A stretch of DNA of 64,000 nucleotides from HLUCCA09 sp038745585 (GCA_038745585.1 JBCDLH010000005.1:186001-250000), one strand, 5' to 3'. Shown: positions 1-10,016, counted from the first letter of the stretch. Notes: generated from the sequence alone by a model not told the origin. Program-made: numbers and translations.

Positions 1-1
1 G

Positions 2-1831
2 ACGATCAGCGCCGTCGATCTTGCTCAAATGAAGCTCGACAAGGTCCGCGCTGAAGAAGCCTGGGACTCGCTGCGCAACAGCATGTTTGGCGTCGACGGC
101 CTGCCCGCGCCACTCTTGCGCGAGATCGATGCCGCGGAAGAGCTCTACTTTGGGAGCTATATGGCGCTGGTACGCGAGATTGAAGCGATCTCGCAAAGTA
201 CGCCGCCCGGCGAAGCCCCCGCCTACCCGCTCGCCTTTCCAGCGTTCTTCGAGCAATCGAATGCGGCGCTCGGCGCCATGGAGACGTTGTCGCAAAACAG
301 TGGCGACGCATTGATCGCCTATTGGCAGGATCGCCAGAGCAGTGCCTGGGCGATCGCCATCGGAAGCGTCGGGGTTGCCGCCTTCGCCCTGCTGGGCCTC
401 GCGCTGATCCACCGCCTCTTGACGGTCCGTGTTGTCGGCTTGCTCGGCGCGGCCACGCGGATCCTCACGTGCCTCTCCAAGGGTGATCTTGATATCGAGA
501 TCCGCCGCAAGCGGCCCGAACTCCGCGAGATCCAAGATCTCTTCGCGACCGTCGCGGCCTTCCGTACGGCGCTGCTCGACGCAAGAGAGCTCGAGGCGGA
601 AAACCAGCGCGCGGCCGCGCGACAGAAGCAGGCCGATGCACAGCAGGCCGAACTCGAACGCGACCTTGCCACACAGCGCCAGACCGCCGCCGAGAAACAG
701 GTCGCCGAGACCGAGGCGCGCCAAGCCCGGGAACGGCAGGCCGCCACCGAGATCGCCGCCGTTGTGGAGGCATGTGCAGCGGGCGATTTCTCTCGCCGGC
801 TTGACACCAAAGACAAAGACGGGATCTTTCGCGAGATCTGCGCCGGCATGAACCGGATCGGCGAAGCCGCCGATACCGGTCTCGGTGCTGTCCGCACCGC
901 GCTCGACCGGATGGCGGCGGGCGATTTCGGACACCGGATGCCCGACACGCTCGACGGCGTCTTCTCCGAGATCGCCCATGCCGTCAACGAGACGAGCGAC
1001 AGCCTGACCGAAGCGCTCGCGCGGATTTCGGCGTCCGCATCGCGGGTCGATGCCTCGTCCCTCGAAATCGCCGGCTCGACCGAGGACCTCTCGCACCGCA
1101 CCGAAAAGAACGCAGCCAGCATTCAGGAAACCGCGTCTGAACTCGACCAGATGACCCAGGCGATCGGCACGGCGACCACGGCAGCGGAGACCGCCCGCAG
1201 CGCCATTGAGCACATCGCCGAAATGGCGCGCGACGGCAACGACGTCATCGCCGAGACGGTGAGCGCCATCGACAAGATCCAATCGTCGTCCGAGGAGATC
1301 AGCAAAGTCTTGAAACTGATCGACGACATCGCGTTCCAGACCAATCTTCTGGCGCTGAATGCCGGGGTCGAGGCCGCCCGCGCGGGCGATGCCGGGCGCG
1401 GTTTTGCCGTTGTGGCCTCTGAGGTGCGCGCGCTTGCGCAACGCTCCTCGGAGGCCGCGCAAGAGATCGCAGGCCTCGTGGAGACGTCCGCCGGCAATGT
1501 CAGCACGGGGGTTGAGCTCGTGCACCGCTCCGGCGCATCTCTGAAAAAAATCGTGGCCGGCGTCGAGGATGCGACGGTCAAGATCCACGACATCGCCTCA
1601 GCCGCGCGCGAGACCTCTATCGGCATCTCCGAGATCTCGAAGGCGACGACCGCGCTCGACCGCGACACACAACAAAGCACGACGGTCTTCCGCGAAACGA
1701 CCCACGCTGTGCAAGCTCTTCGCGACGAAGCGTCGAGCCTCTACAGCGCCGTGGCCGCCTTCCGCCTCCGAGCACAAGCGGGTGCCAGCGGGACCGCGAC
1801 CACCGCACAACCCGAACGATTGGCGGGTTAG
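2..1831 (+). CDS. methyl-accepting chemotaxis protein, 5' end outside window
   Basis: Membrane chemoreceptor that senses ligands and signals to CheA/CheW. The reading frame is open from base 2, so the N-terminus and probably a first membrane segment are missing; the first in-window ATG at 29 is unlikely to be the true start. Numbering from that ATG: periplasmic helical sensor part about 1-105, transmembrane segment about 106-131, HAMP 132-185, a coiled linker, a second HAMP-like repeat about 250-320, and a methyl-accepting signalling domain from about 330. The signalling hairpin tip is clear near residue 441 (LALNAGVEAARAG), with Gly where most family members have Ala. It is convergent with the MlrC gene and has no visible che neighbours. 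The family call is safe; the ligand is unknown. Confidence 0.93.
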   Translation, partial: TISAVDLAQMKLDKVRAEEAWDSLRNSMFGVDGLPAPLLREIDAAEELYFGSYMALVREIEAISQSTPPGEAPAYPLAFPAFFEQSNAALGAMETLSQNSGDALIAYWQDRQSSAWAIAIGSVGVAAFALLGLALIHRLLTVRVVGLLGAATRILTCLSKGDLDIEIRRKRPELREIQDLFATVAAFRTALLDARELEAENQRAAARQKQADAQQAELERDLATQRQTAAEKQVAETEARQARERQAATEIAAVVEACAAGDFSRRLDTKDKDGIFREICAGMNRIGEAADTGLGAVRTALDRMAAGDFGHRMPDTLDGVFSEIAHAVNETSDSLTEALARISASASRVDASSLEIAGSTEDLSHRTEKNAASIQETASELDQMTQAIGTATTAAETARSAIEHIAEMARDGNDVIAETVSAIDKIQSSSEEISKVLKLIDDIAFQTNLLALNAGVEAARAGDAGRGFAVVASEVRALAQRSSEAAQEIAGLVETSAGNVSTGVELVHRSGASLKKIVAGVEDATVKIHDIASAARETSIGISEISKATTALDRDTQQSTTVFRETTHAVQALRDEASSLYSAVAAFRLRAQAGASGTATTAQPERLAG

Positions 1832-1870
1832 GCGGGAACCTCCGCAACCCAATCCGCAGGGACGATTGCA

Positions 1871-3358
1871 CTACCCGCCGGTTGTCGGAACCGGCGGCGA
1901 TGGGCGCACCATCGGCACGTCATTTGAGCTCAGATCGCACGGAAACAGGCCGGGTGCGGCGACCGCAATCACCCGTCCCGCAATCGGCGCAAAAGCCGCG
2001 CGGAAATGTGCAGTGCTCTTGACGCCAACGATCCACGCTGCCGCGGGATCGAGCCCAAACGCAGTGAAGTGCGCAAGATCTAGGCACTGATTGCGCACGC
2101 TCGTCACCACGACACGCAGATCTGCCCGAGAAGCCGGGAGCGAGAGCGCGCAGGACGGACCAAGCGTGCCAACCCCGCCGCGATACATCGCACCGGTGTA
2201 GCAGATCCGGCCATCGTGGAGCGCCTCGACCCGGAACCGCGCGCAAAACGGTGCGTCGCCCAAGACACCCGAACGTCCGCCGAGCGCGCCGTCAAATATG
2301 GCGCCGCAACCCAAGCTGTGGGCCTGCGCGGCGAGGGCGGGGTCGTGCACGAGCCCTAGAAGCGCCCGCTCTGCCCCGCTGGCGACGAGCGCCCGCAAAA
2401 GACCCGTGGTGTCCGAGCTCGCGCCGGCGCCGGGATTGTCCTGTACATCAGCGAGAACAACGGGGCGCGCTTCGCGCGCGGCCATCGCTTTGGCCACTGC
2501 AGCGTCGGCAGAAAGGAGGCGCCCATCGAACACCTCCCGCGCCGCGTTGAGCCGCGCGAGCGCCGCCTCCGCAGCCGCGTCCGCCGCCATCTGACTGCGC
2601 CCATAGGCCAAAATCGCAGGAAAGCGGTCGGGGGTATCGCCCGCTGTAAAGCCGAGCGCCATGTCGACGGACACCTCCGCCGTGTCGGGCAAGGCCCGGT
2701 AAAGGCCCCGCGCCGGTTCGGCTTCGGTGTGCTGAGCGTGCGCGGGGACGAGAAAGCGGGCCTGCCGCCGGGCTTTCGCGGGTCGCCCCTCGCGCAGGCA
2801 GCGCGCCAGCTGCGTCCAGGCACGCGCGCCCGTCTCGGCCATATCGAGATGCGGATAGGTGCGGAAGACTGTGATCGCGTCGCTGAGCGCGACCATCCGC
2901 TCCGAGACGTTGGCGTGCAGGTCGAGGCTAAGGACGAGGGGCAGATCCGGACCGAGCGCCGTGCGCAGGCGCGCGAGCAGCGCGCCCTCCCCGTCCCGGT
3001 GCTGCTCGGTGATCATCGCCCCGTGGAGATCGAGATAGAGCCCGTCGAGCGCCCCGGCGCGGCGGATCCCCACCAAGATCTCTTCGGCGATCGCGTCGAA
3101 CGCGGCCTGCCGCACCGGCCCCCCGGGCTCGGCCGCGCACCAAAGGATCGGGATAAGGGTGGCGCCACCGGTCGCGGCGGCCTCGGCGAAGCCTGCGATT
3201 GGCAGGTTGAGCCCACGTGTCTTTGCAATCACAGCGTCGCCGCGCAACAGGCCCGGCCAGCTATCGGCCATCTCGAAATCAGCAAAATCCGTCAAAAACG
3301 GCGCAAAACTGTTGGTTTCGTGCTGAAATCCGGCAATGGCAATGCGAGGTGCTGCCAT
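1871..3358 (-). CDS. M81 (MlrC-like) metallopeptidase family protein
   Basis: About 495 aa. The N-terminus (PRIAIAGFQHETNSFAPF) is the signature of the MlrC/DUF1485 family, named for microcystinase C, a predicted zinc peptidase acting on linearised microcystin products; most members have unknown substrates. An N-terminal MlrC domain is followed by the C-terminal MlrC_C domain. The open frame extends upstream to 3622, but that extension is Arg/Pro/Gly-rich and overlaps the next gene, so the ATG at 3358 is chosen. It is the last gene of a co-directional run (ABC importer, CocE hydrolase, alpha/beta hydrolase, MlrC), which suggests breakdown of an imported peptide-like compound. No signal peptide, so cytoplasmic. 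Family certain, substrate inferred. Confidence 0.9.
   Translation of the reverse strand: MAAPRIAIAGFQHETNSFAPFLTDFADFEMADSWPGLLRGDAVIAKTRGLNLPIAGFAEAAATGGATLIPILWCAAEPGGPVRQAAFDAIAEEILVGIRRAGALDGLYLDLHGAMITEQHRDGEGALLARLRTALGPDLPLVLSLDLHANVSERMVALSDAITVFRTYPHLDMAETGARAWTQLARCLREGRPAKARRQARFLVPAHAQHTEAEPARGLYRALPDTAEVSVDMALGFTAGDTPDRFPAILAYGRSQMAADAAAEAALARLNAAREVFDGRLLSADAAVAKAMAAREARPVVLADVQDNPGAGASSDTTGLLRALVASGAERALLGLVHDPALAAQAHSLGCGAIFDGALGGRSGVLGDAPFCARFRVEALHDGRICYTGAMYRGGVGTLGPSCALSLPASRADLRVVVTSVRNQCLDLAHFTAFGLDPAAAWIVGVKSTAHFRAAFAPIAGRVIAVAAPGLFPCDLSSNDVPMVRPSPPVPTTGG
1875..1897. terminator. 9-bp stem hairpin at the convergent gene ends
   Basis: CCGCCGGTT, a 5-base loop, then AACCGGCGG form a perfect 9-bp stem. 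It lies 44 bp after the chemoreceptor stop and inside the last codons of the opposing MlrC gene. There is no U-tract, so it may be a terminator aid or just a structured 3' end. Confidence 0.4.
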
Positions 3359-3402
3359 CCTAGCGAACCAACCTGCGCGCAGATGCGTGGCCCGACACCG
3401 CC

Positions 3403-4254
3403 CTACGTCTCCGACTGAACCAGGATCTCCGCAAGCTTGGCCGCGACGCGTTCGGGTCGGTGGCGCACCATTGAGACATGTCCGAGCCCGGCGATTTCGT
3501 AAAACGCACCGTTCGGCACGAGGTCCGAGACGACGCGGCACATCGCGGGCGGGGTCTGCACATCCTCGGAAAAGGCGATGACGTGAAACGGCACAGGGCA
3601 CGACCGGAGCGCTTCGCGGCAATCAAAGTCGAGGCAGGCCTGCCATTGTTCGATCGTGTCCTGCGGATCGCGGTCGCGGAACCGGGCGGTGTAGCTCTCT
3701 TTGACCTCGGCCCAAAGGACCGGATCGCCGAGCGCTTTGGCAGGAAAGGCATAGGCGGCGTAGTGCGGTGCGAGAAAGTAATCCGGCAGGCGGATCCCCT
3801 CGCGGCGGAGGTCGATCTCGGCCTGCATCCAGTCCCGCGTGAAGCCGTCGATATAGGCCGACGTCCCCATCGGAATCGCAAGGCGCACCTTCTCGGGGTA
3901 CGCGATGGCCGTCGCCTGCGTCACGAGACCCCCGAGCGAAAGCCCGCTCACGACGGCACGCCCACCGGCGAACGCGTCGATGATGGCGGCGCAATCCGCA
4001 GCGTAATCCTGCATCGTCCAGGGCGGCGCAGGGCTCACGGTGTCGCCCGCGCCGCGCGGATCGTAGGAGATGCAGCGGAAGCGGTCGCACAGATGGGCGA
4101 ATTGCTGAGAATAGGCCTCGGCCGTCTGGTCCCCGCCCGGTACGAAAACGACGTCCGGCCCGGCACCGCCCACAACAACCCGCATCGTGACGCCGCGCGC
4201 GGTCGTCAAGCGATGGGTCTCGGTGCCATCGGCAAAAACGGGGAAGGCTGTCAT
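3403..4254 (-). CDS. alpha/beta-fold hydrolase
   Basis: 283 aa, the usual length for a single-domain alpha/beta hydrolase. Visible features are the oxyanion-side motif FVPGG near residue 37, the nucleophile elbow GLSLGG (104-109, Ser106), an acidic residue in FSEDVQ (about 231) and the catalytic-type His259 in GLGHVS. No signal peptide, so cytoplasmic. It sits between the CocE and MlrC genes on the same strand, 44 bp upstream of MlrC and 208 bp after CocE, so it may be the third hydrolase of one catabolic pathway. Substrate cannot be read from sequence; esterase, lactonase or amidase are all possible. Confidence 0.88.
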   Translation of the reverse strand: MTAFPVFADGTETHRLTTARGVTMRVVVGGAGPDVVFVPGGDQTAEAYSQQFAHLCDRFRCISYDPRGAGDTVSPAPPWTMQDYAADCAAIIDAFAGGRAVVSGLSLGGLVTQATAIAYPEKVRLAIPMGTSAYIDGFTRDWMQAEIDLRREGIRLPDYFLAPHYAAYAFPAKALGDPVLWAEVKESYTARFRDRDPQDTIEQWQACLDFDCREALRSCPVPFHVIAFSEDVQTPPAMCRVVSDLVPNGAFYEIAGLGHVSMVRHRPERVAAKLAEILVQSET

Positions 4255-4462
4255 CGGTGCACATCCGTCCGAGGATTGAGGATTTTGCGCGGCGCTGCAT
4301 CACCGGGCGGAGGCGAGATCGGCCACATTGCGCCCTCTGCCAGGCGCGCGGGCAAAGGCCCATGCGTCCCAGTGTCAGCGCAGCATAAGCGGCGCATGGT
4401 GGCGCGCCTTTGCAGCGCGGACACGCCATGCCGCGCACCTCGATCCTGGGGACATACCGCAC

Positions 4463-6475
4463 TCACATCCCGTTCCTCGGGATCGTGTGGGTCTTCTCTT
4501 CCTCGAAGATCAGCTCCTCGCCGGACCACGCCTTGAGCCGCGAGACGAGGTGAAACTCGGTCGCCGTCGCGGTTTGCTCCGAATAGGTCTCAATCCGAGC
4601 CTTCCAAGCGCCGCGCTCAAAGCACGACATCTGCGTCATCGTCGCCTTGGCAGACAGCGGGTCGTCCGGTGTGATCGTGTAACGGCGATCGGCTCGGTCG
4701 GAGAGCTCTGTTCCGATGTCGTCGATACGGATCGTACCAATGGGGCCGAAAACACCGCCATCGACAAAGGTGCGCTGGGTGTGGGCCCCGCTGACGAGAT
4801 CAACCGTCTCGCTCCGCTCCATGCTACCGGGACGCAGAGAGGTCATTCTACGCGGCGGCTGCGGCGGCGGCGCGGGCAAGGCGCGCGGCGTCGGCTCGCG
4901 CACAGGCGCGCGGCGCAGGGGCAAAGCCAGCGTGCTCGCCCCCGGCGCGAGCGTCAGCGTCACGGGCGCGGGCGCCGGCCAGAGCGCGGGCCAATAGCAC
5001 GATGCAATCTGCACCATCAGCCGGTGACCGGGGGCGAGGCGGTGCGCCGTTCCGGGAAACGGGACGGTGACTGCCATGGTCTCGCCCGGTGCGACGGGCG
5101 TCGGCGCAGTGTCGCTCTCGCGATGTGTGAGGTTGCAAAAACCGCGGGCGATGAGCGCCTGTGTGCCATCCGGTGCCTCGTCGACCAAAAGCGCGGCGAC
5201 GATCCCCTGGCTCTGATCCGCAGCGACCTGAAGCTGCAGAACAGGCTGGCCGAGGATGTCGAGCGGCACGTCCTGCGGCGCGAGGCGAAAGAGCAGCGCA
5301 CCTCCCGCATCCTTGCGGCAATCGCCGGGGATATCCCCCGGCACGGCAAAGGAGGTCATATCGCCCGCCGCACTGCCAAAGGTCTGGGGCGAGCGGATCG
5401 CCATCGGCGCGCCGCCTGTCTCTTTCGCATCGCCCAGGGTACCGGCGTTGAGCCAAAGCGTCCGTGTCTCGACATTGGGCGAGGGCCAGCTCGGCTCTTC
5501 GACCCAGCGCCCTGGCCGCGCCTCTATCCGTGCGGCGGGAACCACATACTCCTGCAGATAAAAACGGAGTGGCGGCTCGTCCATGAGGCCAGTGTCGCGG
5601 CCCTTAAGCCAATGGTCCCAAAAGCGGAGGACCTCAGCGATGAAATCGACTTTCGGCTCGGGGATCCCCTCATGAGGGTAAAGATGCGCCCAGGGCCCCA
5701 TCATCACCTTGACGGGGCCGCTCAGGTGCTCAGCGATGCGAAACGGCGTGTCGCGAAAGATGTCGAACCAACCCGAGAAGAAGTACACGGGGATTTCGAC
5801 ATCGGCATAGTTTTCGCAGATCGAGCCGCGCCGCCACATCGCGTCATGGGTCTGATGTTCGAGCCACATCGCCGGCCAAAACCGCTGTCCCTCAAGACGC
5901 GCGCGCCACATATCGAGCCAGCGGTCTTCGCCCACGATTTCGGGATCGGGGGGCATGGCATTGTAGAGCTGCATGATCGAGCCCCACCAAAAGTTGTCGT
6001 TGGCCAGGCAGCCGCCGTAAAAGTGGATGTCCTCGCGCCAACGATCATCGGTGCCCGCGACCGGCACAATGGCCTTTAGCGCGGGGGGGCGGCGCGCGGC
6101 GACCTGAAACGAGTTGTAGGCGCCCCAGGACTTTCCGAACATGCCGACATTGCCGTCGCACCAATCCTGCGCGGCGATCCATGCAATGACGTCGACACCG
6201 TCCTGCGTTTCGATTTCAGCGTATTCATCCTCCATCAGGCCCTCGCTGTCGCCGGAGCCGCGCTGATCGACGCGGATCGAGGCATAGCCGGCCTCGGCGA
6301 AATGGGGGTGCGTGCTCTCATCGCGCAAGCGCGTCCGGTCGCGCCGGCGATAGGGAATGTATTCGAGGATGCAGGGCACGGGCGCCTGCCGCGCCCCGTC
6401 GGGCAGCCACAGCCGCGCGGCCAGGCGCGTGCCGTCGGGCATTGGGATCCAGACGGTTTCGAGCACCTCCGTCAT
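4463..6475 (-). CDS. CocE/NonD family hydrolase (paralogue 1)
   Basis: 670 aa, typical for the cocaine esterase / glutaryl-7-ACA acylase / alpha-amino-acid ester hydrolase family. The N-terminal X-Pro-peptidase-like domain has the nucleophile motif GMFGKSWG (Ser116) after the family motif VDQRGSGDSEG; a candidate acid lies in SGWFDIFRD and a candidate His in GPWAHLYPHEG. The C-terminal half is the jelly-roll domain. The start at 6475 is preceded by AGGGAAGG; the open frame continues to 6640 without family resemblance. No signal peptide. It follows the importer ATPase by 70 bp, so it probably acts on the imported compound. A second family member is encoded divergently at 12696. Confidence 0.92.
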   Translation of the reverse strand: MTEVLETVWIPMPDGTRLAARLWLPDGARQAPVPCILEYIPYRRRDRTRLRDESTHPHFAEAGYASIRVDQRGSGDSEGLMEDEYAEIETQDGVDVIAWIAAQDWCDGNVGMFGKSWGAYNSFQVAARRPPALKAIVPVAGTDDRWREDIHFYGGCLANDNFWWGSIMQLYNAMPPDPEIVGEDRWLDMWRARLEGQRFWPAMWLEHQTHDAMWRRGSICENYADVEIPVYFFSGWFDIFRDTPFRIAEHLSGPVKVMMGPWAHLYPHEGIPEPKVDFIAEVLRFWDHWLKGRDTGLMDEPPLRFYLQEYVVPAARIEARPGRWVEEPSWPSPNVETRTLWLNAGTLGDAKETGGAPMAIRSPQTFGSAAGDMTSFAVPGDIPGDCRKDAGGALLFRLAPQDVPLDILGQPVLQLQVAADQSQGIVAALLVDEAPDGTQALIARGFCNLTHRESDTAPTPVAPGETMAVTVPFPGTAHRLAPGHRLMVQIASCYWPALWPAPAPVTLTLAPGASTLALPLRRAPVREPTPRALPAPPPQPPRRMTSLRPGSMERSETVDLVSGAHTQRTFVDGGVFGPIGTIRIDDIGTELSDRADRRYTITPDDPLSAKATMTQMSCFERGAWKARIETYSEQTATATEFHLVSRLKAWSGEELIFEEEKTHTIPRNGM

Positions 6476-6545
6476 CGGGCAGCCTTCCCTGGAGCGGGAT
6501 CGGAACCGCGCGCGACCTGCAGCTTTGCTGGACGGGACACGCGCA

Positions 6546-8207
6546 TCAGGCCGGGCGCCCGGGACCGGCGAGGTTGGCCGAAAGCAGCGTCTTCGTATAA
6601 TCGTGCTGCGGCGCGCGAAAGATCTCGTCGGCCGCGCCAACCTCGACGAACCGGCCCTGATACATCACCGCGATCCGATCGGCCACGTGGCGCACAACGT
6701 TGAGGTTGTGGGTGATAAAGATCATCGCAAGGCCGAGCCGTTCGCGCAGGTCATTGAGGAGGTTCAACACCTCGCCCTGGATCGATACGTCAAGCCCGGC
6801 GGTCGGCTCATCGGCGATGATGAGCTTGGGATCGAGCGCGATCGCGCGGGCCACGCCCACGCGCCGCGCCTGTCCGCCCGAGAGCTGATGCGGAAAGCGG
6901 TCGGCGAATTCGGGGCCGAGCCCGACAAGCGACAAAAGCCGCGTTGTCTCGGCAGCGAGATCGACATCGGCGACGCGGTGAATGCGAAAGGGCTCGGCCA
7001 CCAGATCGCCGACCTTCATCCGCGGGCTGAGCGAGCCGATAGGATCTTGGAACATCATCGAAATGTCGCGCCGCAGCCGCTTCATCTCCGCCGCGCCGCG
7101 GCCATGGATCGGCGCGCCCTGAAACGCGATAGAGCCGCCCGAGATCGCTTCGAGCCGCGCCGTCGCCCGCGCCAGGGTCGATTTGCCCGACCCGCTCTCA
7201 CCGACGAGCCCAAGCGTCTCGCCCGCATGGAGATCGAAGCTGACGCCGGAGACGCCGAGGATGCTGCGGCGGCGAAACATCGGGCCGGTCCGGTAGGTCA
7301 CCTCCGCCGCGCGGACGCGGAGCAGCGGGATCGCGTCAGCCGGGCGCTCGGGCGGGGGCGTCGCAGGCACTGGGACAAAGCTGCCCGGCGCATCCTGCAT
7401 CGTCGGCAAACGGCGCGTCCGCGCGCGTTGATTGGCGGGGTCGCATTCCAAGAGGCGGCGTGTGTAGTCGTGCTGCGGCGTCTCAAAAACCGCTTGGGTG
7501 CTTCCCCGCTCGACGACCTCACCGGAGAACATAACGGCGACCTCGTCGCAAAGCTCGGCGATAACGCCGAGATGGTGCGAGATGAAAAGGACCGAACAGC
7601 CGATCTGCGCTTGCAGGTCCTTGAGGAGATCGAGGGTGACAACTTCGAGCGTCGCATCGAGCGCCGTGGTCGGCTCATCAGCGATCAGCAGACCCGGGCG
7701 CATCATCAAGGCCATCGCGATAGCGATGCGCTGCTTCATGCCACCGGAAAACTCGTGCGGGAACCGGCCGAGCGCGAGGCGCGCATCCGGGATCCGGACA
7801 GCGTCGAGCATCTCGACCGAGCGTGCATCCTTTTCGGCGGCGCTGCGGCCGTCGCGGTACTGGATGTTGCGCATCTGCTCGCCCACCGAGAGGACAGGGT
7901 TGAGCGCGCCCATTGGGTCTTGGAAGACGGCCGAGATCCGCGGGCCGCGCAGGTCCCGCATTGCCGCCTTGTCGAGCCGCGTAAGCTCTTGGCCTTCAAA
8001 GAGGATCGAGCCGCTGTCAATCCGCGCATTGTCGGCCAAAAGCCCGAGGATCGCATTGATCAGCGTCGACTTCCCGCTGCCCGATTCCCCGACAATCCCG
8101 ACGATGCTTTTCTGCGGCACGTCGAAAGCCACGTTCTTGAGCGCGTGAAACGCCCTCGCTTCGGTTTGGAAAGTGACGTTGAGATCCGTGATCGAGAGGA
8201 CGGTCAT
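6546..8207 (-). CDS. dipeptide/oligopeptide ABC transporter, double ATP-binding protein
   Basis: 553 aa holding two complete nucleotide-binding domains, as in YejF or GsiA and unlike separate DppD/DppF. NBD1: Walker A GESGSGKS (40-47), signature FSGGM (153-157), Walker B LLIADEP (173-179). NBD2: Walker A 336-343, signature LSGGQ (442-446), Walker B LIIADEP (462-468). Each half ends in the typical C-terminal region of peptide/nickel transporters. The ATG overlaps the stop of the upstream permease by 4 bp, indicating translational coupling. It energises import through the two membrane proteins encoded just upstream. Substrate is not determinable from the ATPase. Confidence 0.95.
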   Translation of the reverse strand: MTVLSITDLNVTFQTEARAFHALKNVAFDVPQKSIVGIVGESGSGKSTLINAILGLLADNARIDSGSILFEGQELTRLDKAAMRDLRGPRISAVFQDPMGALNPVLSVGEQMRNIQYRDGRSAAEKDARSVEMLDAVRIPDARLALGRFPHEFSGGMKQRIAIAMALMMRPGLLIADEPTTALDATLEVVTLDLLKDLQAQIGCSVLFISHHLGVIAELCDEVAVMFSGEVVERGSTQAVFETPQHDYTRRLLECDPANQRARTRRLPTMQDAPGSFVPVPATPPPERPADAIPLLRVRAAEVTYRTGPMFRRRSILGVSGVSFDLHAGETLGLVGESGSGKSTLARATARLEAISGGSIAFQGAPIHGRGAAEMKRLRRDISMMFQDPIGSLSPRMKVGDLVAEPFRIHRVADVDLAAETTRLLSLVGLGPEFADRFPHQLSGGQARRVGVARAIALDPKLIIADEPTAGLDVSIQGEVLNLLNDLRERLGLAMIFITHNLNVVRHVADRIAVMYQGRFVEVGAADEIFRAPQHDYTKTLLSANLAGPGRPA

Positions 8208-9091
8208 GAGCGCCCCTTCAGCCGCGGGTCGAAGACATCGCGCAGCGTCTCACCCAGAAAGGTAAAGCCCAGCGTCGTGATGATGATCGGCAACCCGCCG
8301 GCGATGGCGATCCAGGGCGTGTCGCGGATCTGGGTAAAGCCATCGTTGAGGATCGAGCCCCAGCTCGGCGTCGGCGGCCGCACCCCGAGGCCGAGAAAGC
8401 TCATCCCCGCTTCGATGGCGATGACGACAGGGATATCCATCGACGCCAGGATGACGAGCGGGCCAATGACGTTGGGCACGATGTGGACGGCCAGGATGCG
8501 CGCATTCGAGGCCCCCATGCTCTGGGCGGCGGTCACAAACTCGGAGGTTTTGATCGCGATGGTCTGCGTCCGGATGATCCGGGCATACCCCGGCACGTTG
8601 ACGAGGACGACCACGACCATGACCGCCGTCAGCGATGGCCCCATGATCGTGACGAGGGCGAGGGCTAGCATCACCGTCGGAAAGCTCTTCATCGTATCGA
8701 AGAGAAGGATCATCAGGTTGTCGAGCCAGCGTGGCCCATAGCCCGCAATGAGCCCGAGCACGATCCCGATGACGAGCGAGACCGCTGTCGACACAAGCGC
8801 CACGTAAAGCGCAACCTGCCCGCCATGGAGGACGCGCGAGAAGAGATCCCGACCAAGCTGATCCGTGCCCAAAAGATGCGCGCCGCTCGGCGGCAGAAAA
8901 CGGTCGCGGGGGCTGATCTGCGTCGGGTCGTATTGCGTTAGGACGCTGGCAAATACAGCACTCAGCATCACGACGGTTACGAGCGCCAGCCCAAAGACGC
9001 CCAGCGGCTCGCGCAGGAGCCGGCGCAGGGCGCGCCACGGGTCCGACGTCGCCGCGGGCGAGACGGGCGGACTAGAGGCTGCTTCTGACAC
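8204..9091 (-). CDS. peptide-type ABC transporter permease, DppC-like
   Basis: About 295 aa inner-membrane permease of the peptide/opine/nickel uptake family, with the N-terminal OppC-type segment (PWRALRRLLREPLGVFGLALV) and about six membrane helices. The frame is open to 9178, but the upstream part is Ser/Cys-rich and lies inside the neighbouring permease gene. I prefer the GTG at 9091, which gives a family-typical length and a 20-bp overlap with the preceding gene. It pairs with the DppB-like permease at 9072-10016 and the fused ATPase. The exact start is uncertain; the family is not. Confidence 0.9.
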   Translation of the reverse strand: MSEAASSPPVSPAATSDPWRALRRLLREPLGVFGLALVTVVMLSAVFASVLTQYDPTQISPRDRFLPPSGAHLLGTDQLGRDLFSRVLHGGQVALYVALVSTAVSLVIGIVLGLIAGYGPRWLDNLMILLFDTMKSFPTVMLALALVTIMGPSLTAVMVVVVLVNVPGYARIIRTQTIAIKTSEFVTAAQSMGASNARILAVHIVPNVIGPLVILASMDIPVVIAIEAGMSFLGLGVRPPTPSWGSILNDGFTQIRDTPWIAIAGGLPIIITTLGFTFLGETLRDVFDPRLKGRS

Positions 9092-10016
9092 GGGGGTCCA
9101 GGGCTCCGACGATGAGGTCTGCAACAAGGTTGAGCAACACGAAGATGACCGTGGTGACGAGCACGGCGCCCGAAACAAGCGGGAAGTTCCGCGTCAGGAT
9201 CGCGTCATAGACAAGCTTGCCGATGCCGGGCCGGGCAAAGACGATCTCGGCAAAGACGGCGGACGACAGCATCTGCCCGATGCCCACACCGAGAAGTGTG
9301 ATCGTCGGTAGGATGGCGATGGTGAGCGCATACCGATAGGTGATCATCCGCTCGGGCAGGCCAAAGGCGCGCGCGGTGCGGATATGGCTCGCCTCAAGCA
9401 CCTCGAGCATAGAGGCACGCACCATTCGCGCGATATAGCCAACCCAGCCGAGCCCCACCGCGAGCGACGGCAGGATCAGGTGAATGAGTTGATCGCCAAG
9501 ATCGCCCGGTTCGCCTGCGCCAATGGCAGGGAGCCATTGCAGCGTCACCGCAAAGACCAGGAGCGCATAGATCGCGATCACAAAGGACGGGACTGCGATC
9601 ACGGCAACCGAAAGGATGCCCACGAGCCGATCGGCCAAGCTGCCGCGGTTGATCGCGGCCCAGCAACCGAGCGGGATGCCGAGCGCCACAGACCAAGAGA
9701 TGCCGCCAGCGATCAGCGCCAGCGTATAGGGGAGCTGCTCCATCACCACATTGAGAACCGGCCGGCCGGAGAGCACCTCCTGCCCGAGATTGCCCGTCCA
9801 CGCGCCGGAAAAGAAGTTCCAGAACTGGACCCAGATCGGCTGATCGAGGCCCATGCGAAGGCGCAGCGCCTCCTTCATCTCGTCGGTCGCCCGCGGGCCG
9901 AGCGCCACCGAGGCCGGATCGCCCGGCACGAGGTAGATCATGCAAAAAAGCAGGAACATCGCCAACGAGACGATGGCGACCGCGAGGCCCAGCCGTTTGA
10001 TGGCGTATCCCAGCAT
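9072..10016 (-). CDS. peptide-type ABC transporter permease, DppB-like
   Basis: 314 aa, matching DppB/OppB length. The first helix and following stretch (SLAMFLLFCMIYLVPGDP) are hallmarks of the family, followed by further membrane helices and a cytoplasmic EAA-type loop (ASHIRTARAFGLPERMI) that docks to the ATPase. It lies between the binding-protein gene (64 bp upstream) and the DppC-like gene (overlapping). Forms the transmembrane channel with DppC-like. Confident on family and role; substrate unknown. Confidence 0.94.
   Translation of the reverse strand: MLGYAIKRLGLAVAIVSLAMFLLFCMIYLVPGDPASVALGPRATDEMKEALRLRMGLDQPIWVQFWNFFSGAWTGNLGQEVLSGRPVLNVVMEQLPYTLALIAGGISWSVALGIPLGCWAAINRGSLADRLVGILSVAVIAVPSFVIAIYALLVFAVTLQWLPAIGAGEPGDLGDQLIHLILPSLAVGLGWVGYIARMVRASMLEVLEASHIRTARAFGLPERMITYRYALTIAILPTITLLGVGIGQMLSSAVFAEIVFARPGIGKLVYDAILTRNFPLVSGAVLVTTVIFVLLNLVADLIVGALDPRVRSSL

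Noticed and set aside
4328..6079. 583-codon frame opposite the CocE hydrolase
   Set aside because: Antisense shadow without family resemblance or ribosome-binding site.
6357..8741. 794-codon open frame opposite the ABC ATPase and permease genes
   Set aside because: Composition is Arg/Asp/His-rich as expected for the antisense of high-GC coding DNA; no family motifs, while the opposite strand has complete ABC signatures.
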